Of a DNA stretch of 64,000 nt, positions 44,971 through 53,855 are shown piece after piece (the stretch's first letter is position 1; each line of letters starts with the position of its first letter). The stretch is taken from the NCBI RefSeq assembly GCF_009189165.1, contig NZ_CP045118.1, positions 3,038,001 to 3,102,000 of the forward strand. Reading direction: 5' to 3'. The translations under genes were made by a program, and so were the position numbers. The stretch is from Pseudomonas sp. SCB32. GTDB taxonomy: Bacteria; Pseudomonadota; Gammaproteobacteria; Pseudomonadales; Pseudomonadaceae. The notes beneath the pieces were generated by a model, which made no database searches, was not told where the DNA came from, and saw nothing but the letters and a program-made list of their open reading frames with translations.

Positions 44971-45834
44971 ATGAAATACAAAACTATTATCGGCATCGCG
45001 CTTATTGGCGGTGTCAGCACTCTCTACGGATGCCTACCTCAGAAAGCGGCTCCAAGCCGGAACTTGGTGGACATGCCCATTTTGCCGATTATCCAAGAAT
45101 CGATTTCCGGCCTGCGCCCCCAGTTTGATGGTCCGAATGCAAAGCAAATGGTCGGATATATCTGTGCACTGGCGCGTGGTGAGGCAACACTGGAGCAGGT
45201 GAGCGGAAGCTTGCTCAGCACTGGGATTGATCCGTCAAAACTGCCTGCCAATAGCTCTACCTCGCTTCTGCTCACTGGAGACCGTGCCGGGCAGGCCGCA
45301 GCCTGTGCGGCATACATTGCCTTCGATGCGCAGTCACCAGTCGACTTGAGCGACGTCACGGCTATCGCTCCTGCGTCTGCGAACGACGGTAAAGTGCCCG
45401 CACCTCAAATCGACAACGCTCGTTTGGCCCAAACTCTGCGAGTCAAGTTAGCATCGGCTCACGCCACTGCGGATATTTTCGCGCTGATTGGTGCGGAGTT
45501 ACGGCGTAACCCTGGTAAAAGCACTGCGCAGTATCGCGAGCAGGCCAACCAGTTGTTTGTTCGCTTGGCTCCTGTTTTCCTTGAGCGAGTCAAGCAGCAA
45601 TTGCCTCCGCCGAATGTTACCTACAGTGTGGACCGCCTTGAGCCTACCGCACTGGCTTTCAGTGCCTCCAATGGAGTTCAGCTCAACGTATCTCCGGGCG
45701 TGGGTCTGACTATGCGGCAAAACGGCGTTCTCTGGTATGGAGAGGGCAAGTTGCTCGGCCGTGAGTACAACGTACCGGTGGCTTACTTCCCGCTTTCGGT
45801 GAACGCGCTGTTGACCTCTCCGGAAAAAACTTGA
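44971..45834 (+). CDS. Lipoprotein of the adhesion locus, paralogue 1
   Basis: 287 residues. Signal MKYKTIIGIALIGGVSTLYGC gives a lipobox at Cys 21. It shares an architecture with the lipoprotein at 54856: LPIIQ near the N-terminus, a Cys-containing YICALA/ICGLA segment, ACAAYIA, KLASAHATADIFALIGAELR and the C-terminal VLWYGEGKLLG...VAYF. No known family recognised. Two such proteins bracketing the adhesin suggest envelope components serving it. Confidence 0.85.
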   Translation: MKYKTIIGIALIGGVSTLYGCLPQKAAPSRNLVDMPILPIIQESISGLRPQFDGPNAKQMVGYICALARGEATLEQVSGSLLSTGIDPSKLPANSSTSLLLTGDRAGQAAACAAYIAFDAQSPVDLSDVTAIAPASANDGKVPAPQIDNARLAQTLRVKLASAHATADIFALIGAELRRNPGKSTAQYREQANQLFVRLAPVFLERVKQQLPPPNVTYSVDRLEPTALAFSASNGVQLNVSPGVGLTMRQNGVLWYGEGKLLGREYNVPVAYFPLSVNALLTSPEKT

Positions 45835-45998
45835 GTTGCTGCTGCCCCTGGATGCGGGTTTGGCTCGTAATTTCGAGTTTGAGTCGAACCGACGACAAGG
45901 GCGACACGCATCAGCGGTAGCCACTTCAGGCGCCAATTGATTCTTCGCTAGTAGCCTACCGCTATAACGGGCTCCCCACCCATCAAACAAGCGAATCG

Positions 45999-46952
45999 AT
46001 GAATATGAAAAGCTCCCTTGCCATGCCAAGCAATCTAAAACCGTTGTCGCAAGATATTAAAGTTCCCATGCTCAATCTCAGGATGGATCAGCTATCGCAA
46101 AGCTACTTTGGTCAACTGCCAGAGATGGCGCGAGCCGGGCAGGGGAGGTTCACCACTCAGCAAACTCCTGGCTCTTCAGCGGACGTCAGTAGTGGTGGGG
46201 CGAACTTGGAGCTCGACGACGCCTCCGAATTCAGCGAATTGACTGCTATCCAGGAGTTTCTGTCCATGCCACTTCAGGCGACTGCAGAGACCGAGCCGAA
46301 GCTTATGCGGGGCCAGCCTGAATTAGCAGCGGCCATTTCACAACCAGAGTCCGCAACTCCTCCTGAAGTTAGTGAGACCGACAGGGTGCTGCAAGGTGTC
46401 CAGTCCACGCTCGACTCTCTGGCAGGCATGGCCCATGAGCTGTCGCAGCAAAAGCTCAATGCACAGAAAGCACAGGAAGCATTAGATCATCGTTGCCGGC
46501 AAGCTCAGGAAGATGAGCTGAGACTTACTGAGCAGGCCGAGCGCTTGCAGCAGTTGGAGCAGAGCTTGCTGATTGGCAGGCAATCTCTTGAGCGAGACGC
46601 CCAGGAACAGGCTGTGAGCCTCTTCGAGCGCCGCCAGGCTCTCCAGGTTCTGGAGGAAGCGGTCGACAGGCGCGAGCGTGCCCTTGCTAATCGAGTCGAA
46701 CTGCTCACCAAGGAAGAGCAACGGATGGAGCAGCAGCAGGCGCATCTTCTTTTGCGTGCTGCCGAATTGGATGAACGTGAAATTGCCCTGCAACGCCTTA
46801 GCGACGACCTTGCTGCAAAATACTCTCGCCTCGTTGATGCCAAGAATCGCTTAGAAATTATTGTTAAGAGTTACAGCGAGAAAAATCTACGGCTGGTTCG
46901 TGGCGCCTTGAGTGCTATCGACAAGACCATTCCTACAGATCTTGATGAATGA
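45999..46952 (+). CDS. Coiled-coil protein of the adhesion locus
   Basis: 317 residues from ATG 45999 (MNMKSS; an ATG six bases on is also possible). No signal peptide. Residues 1-125 are low-complexity and Ser/Pro/Glu-rich; residues about 130-300 are a continuous heptad-like coiled coil (QAERLQQLEQSLLIGRQ, VLEEAVDRRERALANRVELL, LDEREIALQRLSDDLAAKYS). No family recognised. A cytoplasmic coiled-coil inside a run of exported proteins is odd; a scaffold or polar-localisation factor is possible but unproven. Confidence 0.8.
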   Translation: MNMKSSLAMPSNLKPLSQDIKVPMLNLRMDQLSQSYFGQLPEMARAGQGRFTTQQTPGSSADVSSGGANLELDDASEFSELTAIQEFLSMPLQATAETEPKLMRGQPELAAAISQPESATPPEVSETDRVLQGVQSTLDSLAGMAHELSQQKLNAQKAQEALDHRCRQAQEDELRLTEQAERLQQLEQSLLIGRQSLERDAQEQAVSLFERRQALQVLEEAVDRRERALANRVELLTKEEQRMEQQQAHLLLRAAELDEREIALQRLSDDLAAKYSRLVDAKNRLEIIVKSYSEKNLRLVRGALSAIDKTIPTDLDE

Positions 46953-46959
46953 CGCCTAC

Positions 46960-46989
46960 AGGCCTCCTGTCTTCATGGAGGCCTTTTTT
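46960..46989 (+). terminator. Intrinsic terminator after coiled-coil gene
   Basis: AGGCCTCC and GGAGGCCT with a 9-base loop, followed by a run of six T. The clearest terminator of the locus. Confidence 0.88.
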
Positions 46990-47218
46990 GACTGCGACAT
47001 CCTCTTTTACCTCAAAGATACACTCATAGCGCTCAGTGTTAAGCGCTAGTCTTCATTCCTCTGCTTCAATTCAAGCCCCTTTCACGCCACTGCTTAAAGA
47101 CGTAAGCGTTCCAAGCCATTGCACTCTTTAGCTAGGAACAGCTGCTTGATGTGGTTGCGTCGTGCATGGACGGAGAGGGGCAGCTAGGAGCTTCGTTGGG
47201 TGCCACGCCTCCTTCGCT

Positions 47219-47233
47219 TCAGACATTTCCTAC
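47219..47233 (+). promoter_or_regulatory. BvgA-type heptad operator 4 (TCAGACATTTCCTAC)
   Basis: Same 15 bases as operator 3, 80 bases before the periplasmic repeat-protein gene at 47314. The rest of the 46953-47313 gap holds the terminator and no gene. Confidence 0.55.
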
Positions 47234-47313
47234 ATTTCGGTCGGAACCTGCTTCGGTTCATTCAGATGACGCCTCCCTAACATGGCTGCAGTCCCAATCA
47301 AATAGCTGTGACC

Positions 47314-48054
47314 ATGAAAAACACTCTCAAATCCCGTATCAAGCAAGCTGCTCAAGCCTCCAGTGTTGGGCATATGCGTTCCCGTCTATTTCTTTCGCTT
47401 ATGCTGATCGGCCCGATGGGCATTGGCGCTACTAATGCATTCAGCCAAACGCACTCTTCGGTTCAGGTCGCCCCGCAAGTTTCTTACACCCAGGCCCTCG
47501 CTGACGACACCAGTGGCCGCCATGAGCAGGCACGGCAACTGTTCGATGCGCTCTCCAGCACCGAGTTGAAGACTGTCAGCGCAGTGCCATCGGCAGTGAA
47601 CCTGGTCCTGTTGGAGCGTTATGCAGACGCTCGCAAGGCCTTCGGCGTGATTGCTAGCAGCGCTATTCCCCGTGATGCTGCTTACGCCCAAGTTTGGCAG
47701 CTGTGGCTAACGGCGCGTACTTGGCAGGGCGAGCCAGAGGAGCTGCGTAAGCAACTTAAAGTCCAGACCCGCAGCCTGAAAGGCAAAGATCCAGTGCACC
47801 AGGCGCTGATTGATCTGTACGCAGGTCAGGGCCGTGCCGAGGCGGTATTCACTGCCATCAACGCCATGTCTATCGCCGATGCCGATCGTCGCGATTTGCG
47901 CGCTGAGTCGGCCTTCTTCGCTGGCGGATTTGCCCAGTACGTCGTTAATGATCAAGCCGCGGCCTTGCGGTTGTATCAGCGTGAATATGCCAATGCCAAT
48001 GAGTCTCTTGAGCGCCCGTTGCTTGAGCGCGCTATTGCCGAGCTCTCCCGCTGA
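47314..48054 (+). CDS. Exported TPR-like helical-repeat protein
   Basis: 246 residues from ATG 47314 (GTG 47308 also in frame; no strong ribosome site). A long basic N-region then a hydrophobic stretch (RLFLSLMLIGPMGIGATNAFSQ) indicates export; this extended signal resembles that of the adhesin. The mature part is a TPR-like solenoid: GRHEQARQLFDAL, RYADARKAFGVIA, YAQVWQLWLTARTWQGEPEE, GQGRAEAVFTAI. Likely a periplasmic helper for adhesin assembly, inferred from position and a shared operator type. Confidence 0.8.
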   Translation: MKNTLKSRIKQAAQASSVGHMRSRLFLSLMLIGPMGIGATNAFSQTHSSVQVAPQVSYTQALADDTSGRHEQARQLFDALSSTELKTVSAVPSAVNLVLLERYADARKAFGVIASSAIPRDAAYAQVWQLWLTARTWQGEPEELRKQLKVQTRSLKGKDPVHQALIDLYAGQGRAEAVFTAINAMSIADADRRDLRAESAFFAGGFAQYVVNDQAAALRLYQREYANANESLERPLLERAIAELSR

Positions 48055-48112
48055 TTGCTAGTGAATCGGCCATGGTATCTCGTTTCGTTGCTCCAGGCGT
48101 TTCTGTGCAAAT

Positions 48113-48127
48113 TGGGAAATTTCCTAC
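48113..48127 (+). promoter_or_regulatory. BvgA-type heptad operator 5 (TGGGAANTTTCCTAC)
   Basis: TGGGAAATTTCCTAC, the best symmetric version (left half TGGGAAA against ideal TAGGAAA), with a further CAGGAAA half-site at 48135-48141 and a TATAAA at 48155-48160. It lies 249 bases before the adhesin start. The rest of the 48055-48376 gap would be leader. Confidence 0.65.
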
Positions 48128-48376
48128 ATCTCATCAGGAAAGGGCTGGCAGGCTTATAAAGAGCTTTTCGCAATCATATATCTATCGGGCTTGAGAAATA
48201 TTGACTCTCACTTAGTCCTGAAACTAATTCGCTCCATTGGGTGCTCCAGTAACTCTTGCGCTTAAGAGAGCTCAAGGCTGCGCTATCAGTGCTCTAAGGC
48301 TGCCCTTATCCCTTCGCTCAAAAATAACTTTGGGCAAACAAATATGCCGATCGATTGGAGAGGCAAGGATATATTT

Positions 48377-51300
48377 ATGAACAAAGTTTACCGTCTCGTT
48401 TGGAACGCTACTCTTCAAGCTTGGGTGGCTGTGAGTGAATTTGCCAAGACTAATGGCAAGAGTGGCAAGTCGCGTATCGTGAGTGGCGGAGTTGGAGTGC
48501 TGCTGGTTGCTGCAGTCGTGGGTCCTGCTCAAGCTTACAAGGCCGGTACTGGCGCAGATGATGCAGGTGTCACCACTAACGTTGCAGTAGGTGATAATGC
48601 AAAGACCGTCGTAGGAACTATCGCACAGACACCCGTGTATGCAACAGCTGTTGGCGCAGGCGCTATCGCTGTAAAGGGGGGGACTGCACTAGGCGCCGCT
48701 GCACAGGCCAATGGTCAGAACTCTACGAGTATCGGAAACGGCTCTACAGCTGGCATGACCTATGATGTGGCTCTTGGATATCTCGCCAGTACGACATCGA
48801 GTGGGGCAGGTGGATCTTCACTTGCCATCGGTCATGCTGCAACAACTCTTGCAGATGGCGTTACCGCCATTGGTGACGGAGCAGTAGGTAGTGGCCGCCT
48901 ATCTACAGCAATTGGGGTCGCAGCTGGGACTGGTGGGGTTAACTCTGTTGCCGTTGGTGGTTATGCAAGAACCTCTGACAAAGAGGCCATTGCAATCGGC
49001 TATCAATCTGGCTCGGGTGTGGCTACCACCAACGGCTCGGGCATTGCTATCGGTGCGCGTTCTGGCCAGAACGTTTCCGGCGTGGGCGATAACATTGCCA
49101 TTGGTCGTGATGCTGGTAAGAACGTCAGCGTGGGCGGGTCGAACGTCGCTATCGGTACAAACGCAGGCACGGGTGCAGTTCAGGCTGACGCAACCACTGC
49201 CATTGGTAAAAACTCCCTGGCTACTAAAGACAATGCCTTGGCCATGGGTGCCGGTGCCACAGCCAATGGTACCGATGCGGTGGCTGTAGGTACCTCGACG
49301 CAGGCTTCGGTCAATAGTATTGCTATGGGTAAGGGTGCCAAGGCAACTGGTTCTCAGTCGATTAGCATCGGTACCGGCAACGTCGTTTCGGGCAATAACT
49401 CCGGCGCCATCGGTGACCCGAGTACTATCACTGGCAATGGCAGCTATGCGCTGGGCAATAACAATACCATCGCTTCTGACAACGCCTTCGTGATCGGTAA
49501 CAACGTCAATCTGGCTGTCGGCACCAATGGTGCCATCGCACTGGGTAATCAATCGCGCGTTAGTACTGCAGGAGGCGTTGCGCTGGGCGAAGGCTCCAAT
49601 GCCTCTCGTGCCTCTGGTGTTGCGGGTTATGCACCGACTAAGGCGCTTCCGGCCGATAAGGCCGCCATTAGTGCAACCACCGCAACTCGTGCTGCAGTCG
49701 ACGTAGGCAGCCGTCAGATCACCAGTGTGGGGGCAGGTTCGGCGGATTCCGATGCGGTAAACGTAGCCCAGTTGAAGTCTGTTGAGAACCTCGCCAGCGC
49801 AGGCTGGAACGTAGCCGATAGCTCCGGCACGAAGGCCAATATTGGCCCAGCTGGCAAGGTCACCTTTGGTGGTGACAGCAACGTCAGTGTGACGGCAGGT
49901 GGCGCCCAAGATGCGGGCACTGTGAGCGTTGCGCTGAACAAAGATTTGAACTTGTCTTCCGCCGGTAGCCTGACCATCGGTAATAGCCTGCTGAATGACA
50001 ACGGCCTGACTATCACTGGTGGTCCGAGCATCACCGGGACCGGTATCGATGCGGGCAGCAAGCAGATCACCAACGTGACTGCCGGCAGCGCCGACACCGA
50101 TGCGGTAAACGTGAAGCAACTGAAAGACAGCACCTACGAGGGTTGGAGCGTCCAGGCCAATGGTGGCGCCGGCGACAAGATCGGCACCGGTGAGTCGGTG
50201 AACTTTGCTGATGGCAGCAATACTTCGGTTGCCTACGACGCGGCCAGCAACAAGCTGCAGGTGAACCTCAACAACGACCTGAACCTAGGTGCAGCGGGTA
50301 GCCTGACCATCGGCAATAGCCTGCTGAATGACAACGGCCTGACTATCACTGGTGGTCCGAGCATCACCGGGACCGGTATCGATGCGGGCAGCAAGCAGAT
50401 CACCAACGTGACTGCCGGCAGCGCCGACACCGATGCGGTAAACGTGAAGCAACTGAAAGACAGCACCTACGAGGGTTGGAGCGTCCAGGCCAATGGTGGC
50501 GCCGGCGACAAGATCGGCACCGGTGAGTCGGTGAACTTTGCTGATGGCAGCAACACCTCGGTTGCCTATGACGCGGCCAGCAACAAGCTGCAGGTGAACC
50601 TCAATAACGACCTGAACCTGGGTGCAGCGGGCAGCCTGACCATCGGCAATAGCCTGCTGAATGACAACGGTCTGTCTATCGCTGGTGGTCCGAGCATCAC
50701 CGGGGCCGGTATCGATGCAGGCAGCAAGCAGATCACCAACGTGGCTGCCGGCACCGCCGACTCCGACGCAGTGAACTACGGCCAGTTGAAGGCCAGCACC
50801 TACGAGGGTTGGAGCGTCCAGGCCAATGGTGGCGCTGGCGACAAGATCGGCACCGGTGAGTCGGTGAACTTTGCCGATGGCAGCAACACTTCTGTTGCCT
50901 ATGACGCCGCCAGCAACAAGCTGCAGGTGAACCTCAATAACGATCTGAACCTGGGGGCAGCGGGCAGCCTGATCATCGGCAATAGCCTGCTGAACGACAA
51001 CGGCCTGACCATCGCTGGCGGTCCGAGCATCACCGGGTCCGGTATCAATGCGGGCAGCAAACAGATCACCAACGTGGCTGCCGGCAGCGCCGACACCGAT
51101 GCGGTGAACGTCAGCCAGTTGCAGGAGCTGGCCGATATCTCGGTGAAGTACGACCTCAACCAGGATGGCACTGTTAACTACAACAACATCACTCTGGGTG
51201 GCGACACTTACAACAGCGTGACCCAGACCGGCGGTACCAAGATCACCAACGTTGCTCGCGGTGTGGCTGACAGCGATGCGGTGAACATGTCGCAGCTCAA

Positions 51301-53785
51301 CGAGACCAACACCAACGTTACCAACCTCGGTGACACGATCACTCACATCGCCGGTGACACCAGCACCAGTTATACCGATATCCATGGTGTGGGCATCCGT
51401 TACGCTCGCACCAACGAAGCCGGTCTGATGGCAAGCGACTCCTCGGCCGAAGGTCAGGGCAGCACCGCTGTGGGTTACAACGCGTTGTCCGTTGGTGAGA
51501 ACAGCCTGGCGCTGGGCCGTGAGGCCATGGCCCTCAATGCAAATGATGTTGCTCTGGGCACCGGTTCGGAAACTGCAGCTGCCGTGGGCACCTCCGGTAC
51601 TACGATTGCCGGTAAGGACTACAACTTCGCCGGTGCTAACCCGCTGAGCACTGTGAGTGTGGGCTCCATCGGTAACGAGCGCACCATCACCAACGTTGCG
51701 GCTGGCCGCCTGAGCGCCGATAGCACCGATGCGGTGAATGGCTCTCAGTTGTTTGCCACCAACTCGGCGATCAATGGCCTGGGCATCGACATCGATATCC
51801 TGGACAAGGGCTCGGTGAAGTACGACATCAACCAGGATGGCACCGTTAACTACAACAACATCACCCTGGGTGGTGATACCTACAACAGCGTGACCAAATC
51901 CGGCGGCACCAAGATCACCAACGTTGCTCGCGGTATAGATGACAGCGACGCCGTGAACATGTCGCAGCTCAACGAGACCAACACCAACGTTACCAACCTC
52001 GGTGACACGATCAATTACATCGCCGGTGACACCAGCACCAGTTACACCGACATTCATGGAGTGGGCATCCGCTATGCTCGCACCAATGAAGCTGGCTTGG
52101 TTGCAAGTGACTCTTCGGCCGAAGGCCAAGGCAGCACTGCTGTGGGCTACAACGCGCTGTCCGTTGGCGAGAGCAGCCTGGCGCTGGGTCGCGAGGCTAA
52201 GGCCAACAATGCCAACGATGTCGCCCTGGGCGCCGGTTCGGAAACCGCAGCTGCCGTGAGCACCTCCGGTACGACGATTGCCGGTAAGGACTACAACTTC
52301 GCCGGCGCCAACCCGCTGAGCACCGTGAGCGTTGGCTCCGTTGGTAACGAGCGCACCATCACCAATGTTGCGGCTGGCCGTCTGAGCGCCGATAGCACCG
52401 ATGCGGTGAATGGCTCTCAGTTGTTTGCCACCAACTCGGCGATCAATGACCTGAACACCAGTGTTGGTGACCTGGATCAGAGCTCGGTGAAGTACGACCG
52501 GAATCCTGACGGCACCATCAACTACAACAACATCACCCTGGGTGGTGATACCTACAACAGCGTGACCAAAACCGGCGGCACCAAGATCACCAACGTTGCT
52601 CGCGGTGAGGCTGACAGCGATGCGGTGAACATGTCTCAGCTCAACGAGACCAACGAGAAGGTTACCTATATCGATAATCGCGTCACCACCATCGAAGGCA
52701 CCATCACCAGCATCAACAATGGTGGTGGCATCAAGTACTTCCACGCCAACTCCACCAAGGCGGACTCGGTAGCCAGCGGTGAGAATTCGGTTGCGGTTGG
52801 TCCGGATGCTAAAGCCAGCGGTAAAGGCTCTGTGGCCATGGGGGACGGTGCGGCTGCCAGTGCTGACGGTAGCGTGGCTTTGGGCCAAGGCTCCAGCGAT
52901 AACGGTCGCGGCGCGGAAAGCTACACCGGCAAGTATTCCAATGCGACCAATAACAGCGTCGGTACGATCTCTGTGGGCAATGCCGCCACTGGTGAGACTC
53001 GCACTATCAGCAATGTCGCTGATGGTAAGGAAGCGACTGACGCGGTGAACCTGCGTCAGCTTGATGGTGCCGTTGCAGAGTCGAAGAACTACACCGACAA
53101 CACGGTTAAGCAGATCAATGAGACGGTTACCAATGTCGACAACCGCGTTACTAAGGTCGAGGGCGATGTAACCAATCTCAAGAATGGCACCGACGGGATG
53201 TTCCAGACGAACAACACCAGCAACCTGCCCAAGCCTAAGCCCACAGGGAAGGATTCGACCGCTGGCGGCGCTGGTGCAGTGGCCTCGGGGGACAACAGTA
53301 CCGCCCTCGGCAGCAATGCAAAGGCGACTGCTAGCAACTCGGTAGCGCTGGGTAACAATTCGGTGGCTGATCGCGCCAATAGCGTGTCGATGGGCAGTGT
53401 TGGAGCTGAGCGCCAGGTCACCAACGTGGCAGATGGCTCGGCGGACACTGATGCAGTGAACCTGCGTCAGCTGAACAAGGCTACGGGTGATCTGAGCAAC
53501 AGCATCAACAACGTTTACTCGGACCTTAAGCGTGACCTGAACAAGCAGGACGACATTCTTAGCGCCGGTATCGCCGGAGCCATGGCGGCTGCAGCTCTGC
53601 CGCAACCCTACAGCCCGGGCGCCAGCATGGCCTCCGTGGGTGCGGGCAACTATCGCGGCCAGCAGGCACTGGCAGTTGGTGTGTCGCGAATTTCCGACAA
53701 CGGCAAGTGGGTCACCAAGCTGGCTGGTAGCACGGATTCCCAGGGTGAGTTCGGCGTGTCGGTCGGCGTGGGTTACCAGTGGTAA
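48377..53785 (+). CDS. Trimeric autotransporter adhesin (YadA-like)
   Basis: 1,802 residues from ATG 48377 (AAGGA seven bases upstream). It opens with the extended signal peptide region MNKVYRLVWNATLQAWVAV and a long hydrophobic core ending AQA. Next is a YadA-like head (about 60-430) with repeats such as ALGAAAQANGQNSTSIG and AIGYQSGSG. A stalk follows with twelve neck motifs of the DAVNxxQL type, most in the ITNVxxGxxDxDAVN form. The C-terminal about 95 residues (LNKQDDILSAGIAGAMAAAA to VGVGYQW) form the YadA membrane anchor ending in Trp. Surface-exposed trimer mediating attachment or autoaggregation. Internal DNA repeats are listed separately. Confidence 0.97.
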   Translation: MNKVYRLVWNATLQAWVAVSEFAKTNGKSGKSRIVSGGVGVLLVAAVVGPAQAYKAGTGADDAGVTTNVAVGDNAKTVVGTIAQTPVYATAVGAGAIAVKGGTALGAAAQANGQNSTSIGNGSTAGMTYDVALGYLASTTSSGAGGSSLAIGHAATTLADGVTAIGDGAVGSGRLSTAIGVAAGTGGVNSVAVGGYARTSDKEAIAIGYQSGSGVATTNGSGIAIGARSGQNVSGVGDNIAIGRDAGKNVSVGGSNVAIGTNAGTGAVQADATTAIGKNSLATKDNALAMGAGATANGTDAVAVGTSTQASVNSIAMGKGAKATGSQSISIGTGNVVSGNNSGAIGDPSTITGNGSYALGNNNTIASDNAFVIGNNVNLAVGTNGAIALGNQSRVSTAGGVALGEGSNASRASGVAGYAPTKALPADKAAISATTATRAAVDVGSRQITSVGAGSADSDAVNVAQLKSVENLASAGWNVADSSGTKANIGPAGKVTFGGDSNVSVTAGGAQDAGTVSVALNKDLNLSSAGSLTIGNSLLNDNGLTITGGPSITGTGIDAGSKQITNVTAGSADTDAVNVKQLKDSTYEGWSVQANGGAGDKIGTGESVNFADGSNTSVAYDAASNKLQVNLNNDLNLGAAGSLTIGNSLLNDNGLTITGGPSITGTGIDAGSKQITNVTAGSADTDAVNVKQLKDSTYEGWSVQANGGAGDKIGTGESVNFADGSNTSVAYDAASNKLQVNLNNDLNLGAAGSLTIGNSLLNDNGLSIAGGPSITGAGIDAGSKQITNVAAGTADSDAVNYGQLKASTYEGWSVQANGGAGDKIGTGESVNFADGSNTSVAYDAASNKLQVNLNNDLNLGAAGSLIIGNSLLNDNGLTIAGGPSITGSGINAGSKQITNVAAGSADTDAVNVSQLQELADISVKYDLNQDGTVNYNNITLGGDTYNSVTQTGGTKITNVARGVADSDAVNMSQLNETNTNVTNLGDTITHIAGDTSTSYTDIHGVGIRYARTNEAGLMASDSSAEGQGSTAVGYNALSVGENSLALGREAMALNANDVALGTGSETAAAVGTSGTTIAGKDYNFAGANPLSTVSVGSIGNERTITNVAAGRLSADSTDAVNGSQLFATNSAINGLGIDIDILDKGSVKYDINQDGTVNYNNITLGGDTYNSVTKSGGTKITNVARGIDDSDAVNMSQLNETNTNVTNLGDTINYIAGDTSTSYTDIHGVGIRYARTNEAGLVASDSSAEGQGSTAVGYNALSVGESSLALGREAKANNANDVALGAGSETAAAVSTSGTTIAGKDYNFAGANPLSTVSVGSVGNERTITNVAAGRLSADSTDAVNGSQLFATNSAINDLNTSVGDLDQSSVKYDRNPDGTINYNNITLGGDTYNSVTKTGGTKITNVARGEADSDAVNMSQLNETNEKVTYIDNRVTTIEGTITSINNGGGIKYFHANSTKADSVASGENSVAVGPDAKASGKGSVAMGDGAAASADGSVALGQGSSDNGRGAESYTGKYSNATNNSVGTISVGNAATGETRTISNVADGKEATDAVNLRQLDGAVAESKNYTDNTVKQINETVTNVDNRVTKVEGDVTNLKNGTDGMFQTNNTSNLPKPKPTGKDSTAGGAGAVASGDNSTALGSNAKATASNSVALGNNSVADRANSVSMGSVGAERQVTNVADGSADTDAVNLRQLNKATGDLSNSINNVYSDLKRDLNKQDDILSAGIAGAMAAAALPQPYSPGASMASVGAGNYRGQQALAVGVSRISDNGKWVTKLAGSTDSQGEFGVSVGVGYQW
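49966..51121 (+). repeat. 333-bp tandem repeats in the adhesin gene
   Basis: The block encoding SLTIGNSLLNDNGL recurs at exact 333-base steps (TGACCAT/TGATCAT anchors at 49971, 50304, 50637 and 50970), and the YEGWSVQANGG block at 50135, 50468 and 50801. Units are 111 codons; the copies around 50135-50800 are nearly identical at DNA level, so copy number can vary by recombination. Confidence 0.92.
51143..52655 (+). repeat. 672-bp tandem repeats in the adhesin gene
   Basis: Blocks opening with GTGAAGTACGA start at 51143, 51815 and 52487, exactly 672 bases (224 codons) apart. Two complete units, each containing an embedded head-like segment (STAVGYNALSVGE, NDVALG), and a third partial unit. 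Confidence 0.92.
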
Positions 53786-53805
53786 CCCGACGGTAGCTTA
53801 AAAGC

Positions 53806-53829
53806 GGGAGTCGGCTCTTGCCGGCTCCC
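53806..53829 (+). other. Hairpin between adhesin and tpgA
   Basis: GGGAGTCGG and CCGGCTCCC (one G-T wobble) around CTCTTG. No T tract, so probably partial attenuation between the two genes rather than full termination. Confidence 0.5.
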
Positions 53830-53855
53830 TGACAAAAGGTTTCGAGGTATTCAAT

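Noticed and set aside
49966..52655. Regular repeats considered as a CRISPR or satellite array
   Set aside because: Periods of 333 and 672 bases are multiples of three within one open frame and encode protein repeats.
50285..53605. 1,106-codon open frame on the minus strand opposite the adhesin
   Set aside because: It mirrors the repeats of the adhesin gene, has no ribosome site or domain logic, and the plus-strand frame is fully explained by a YadA-type protein.
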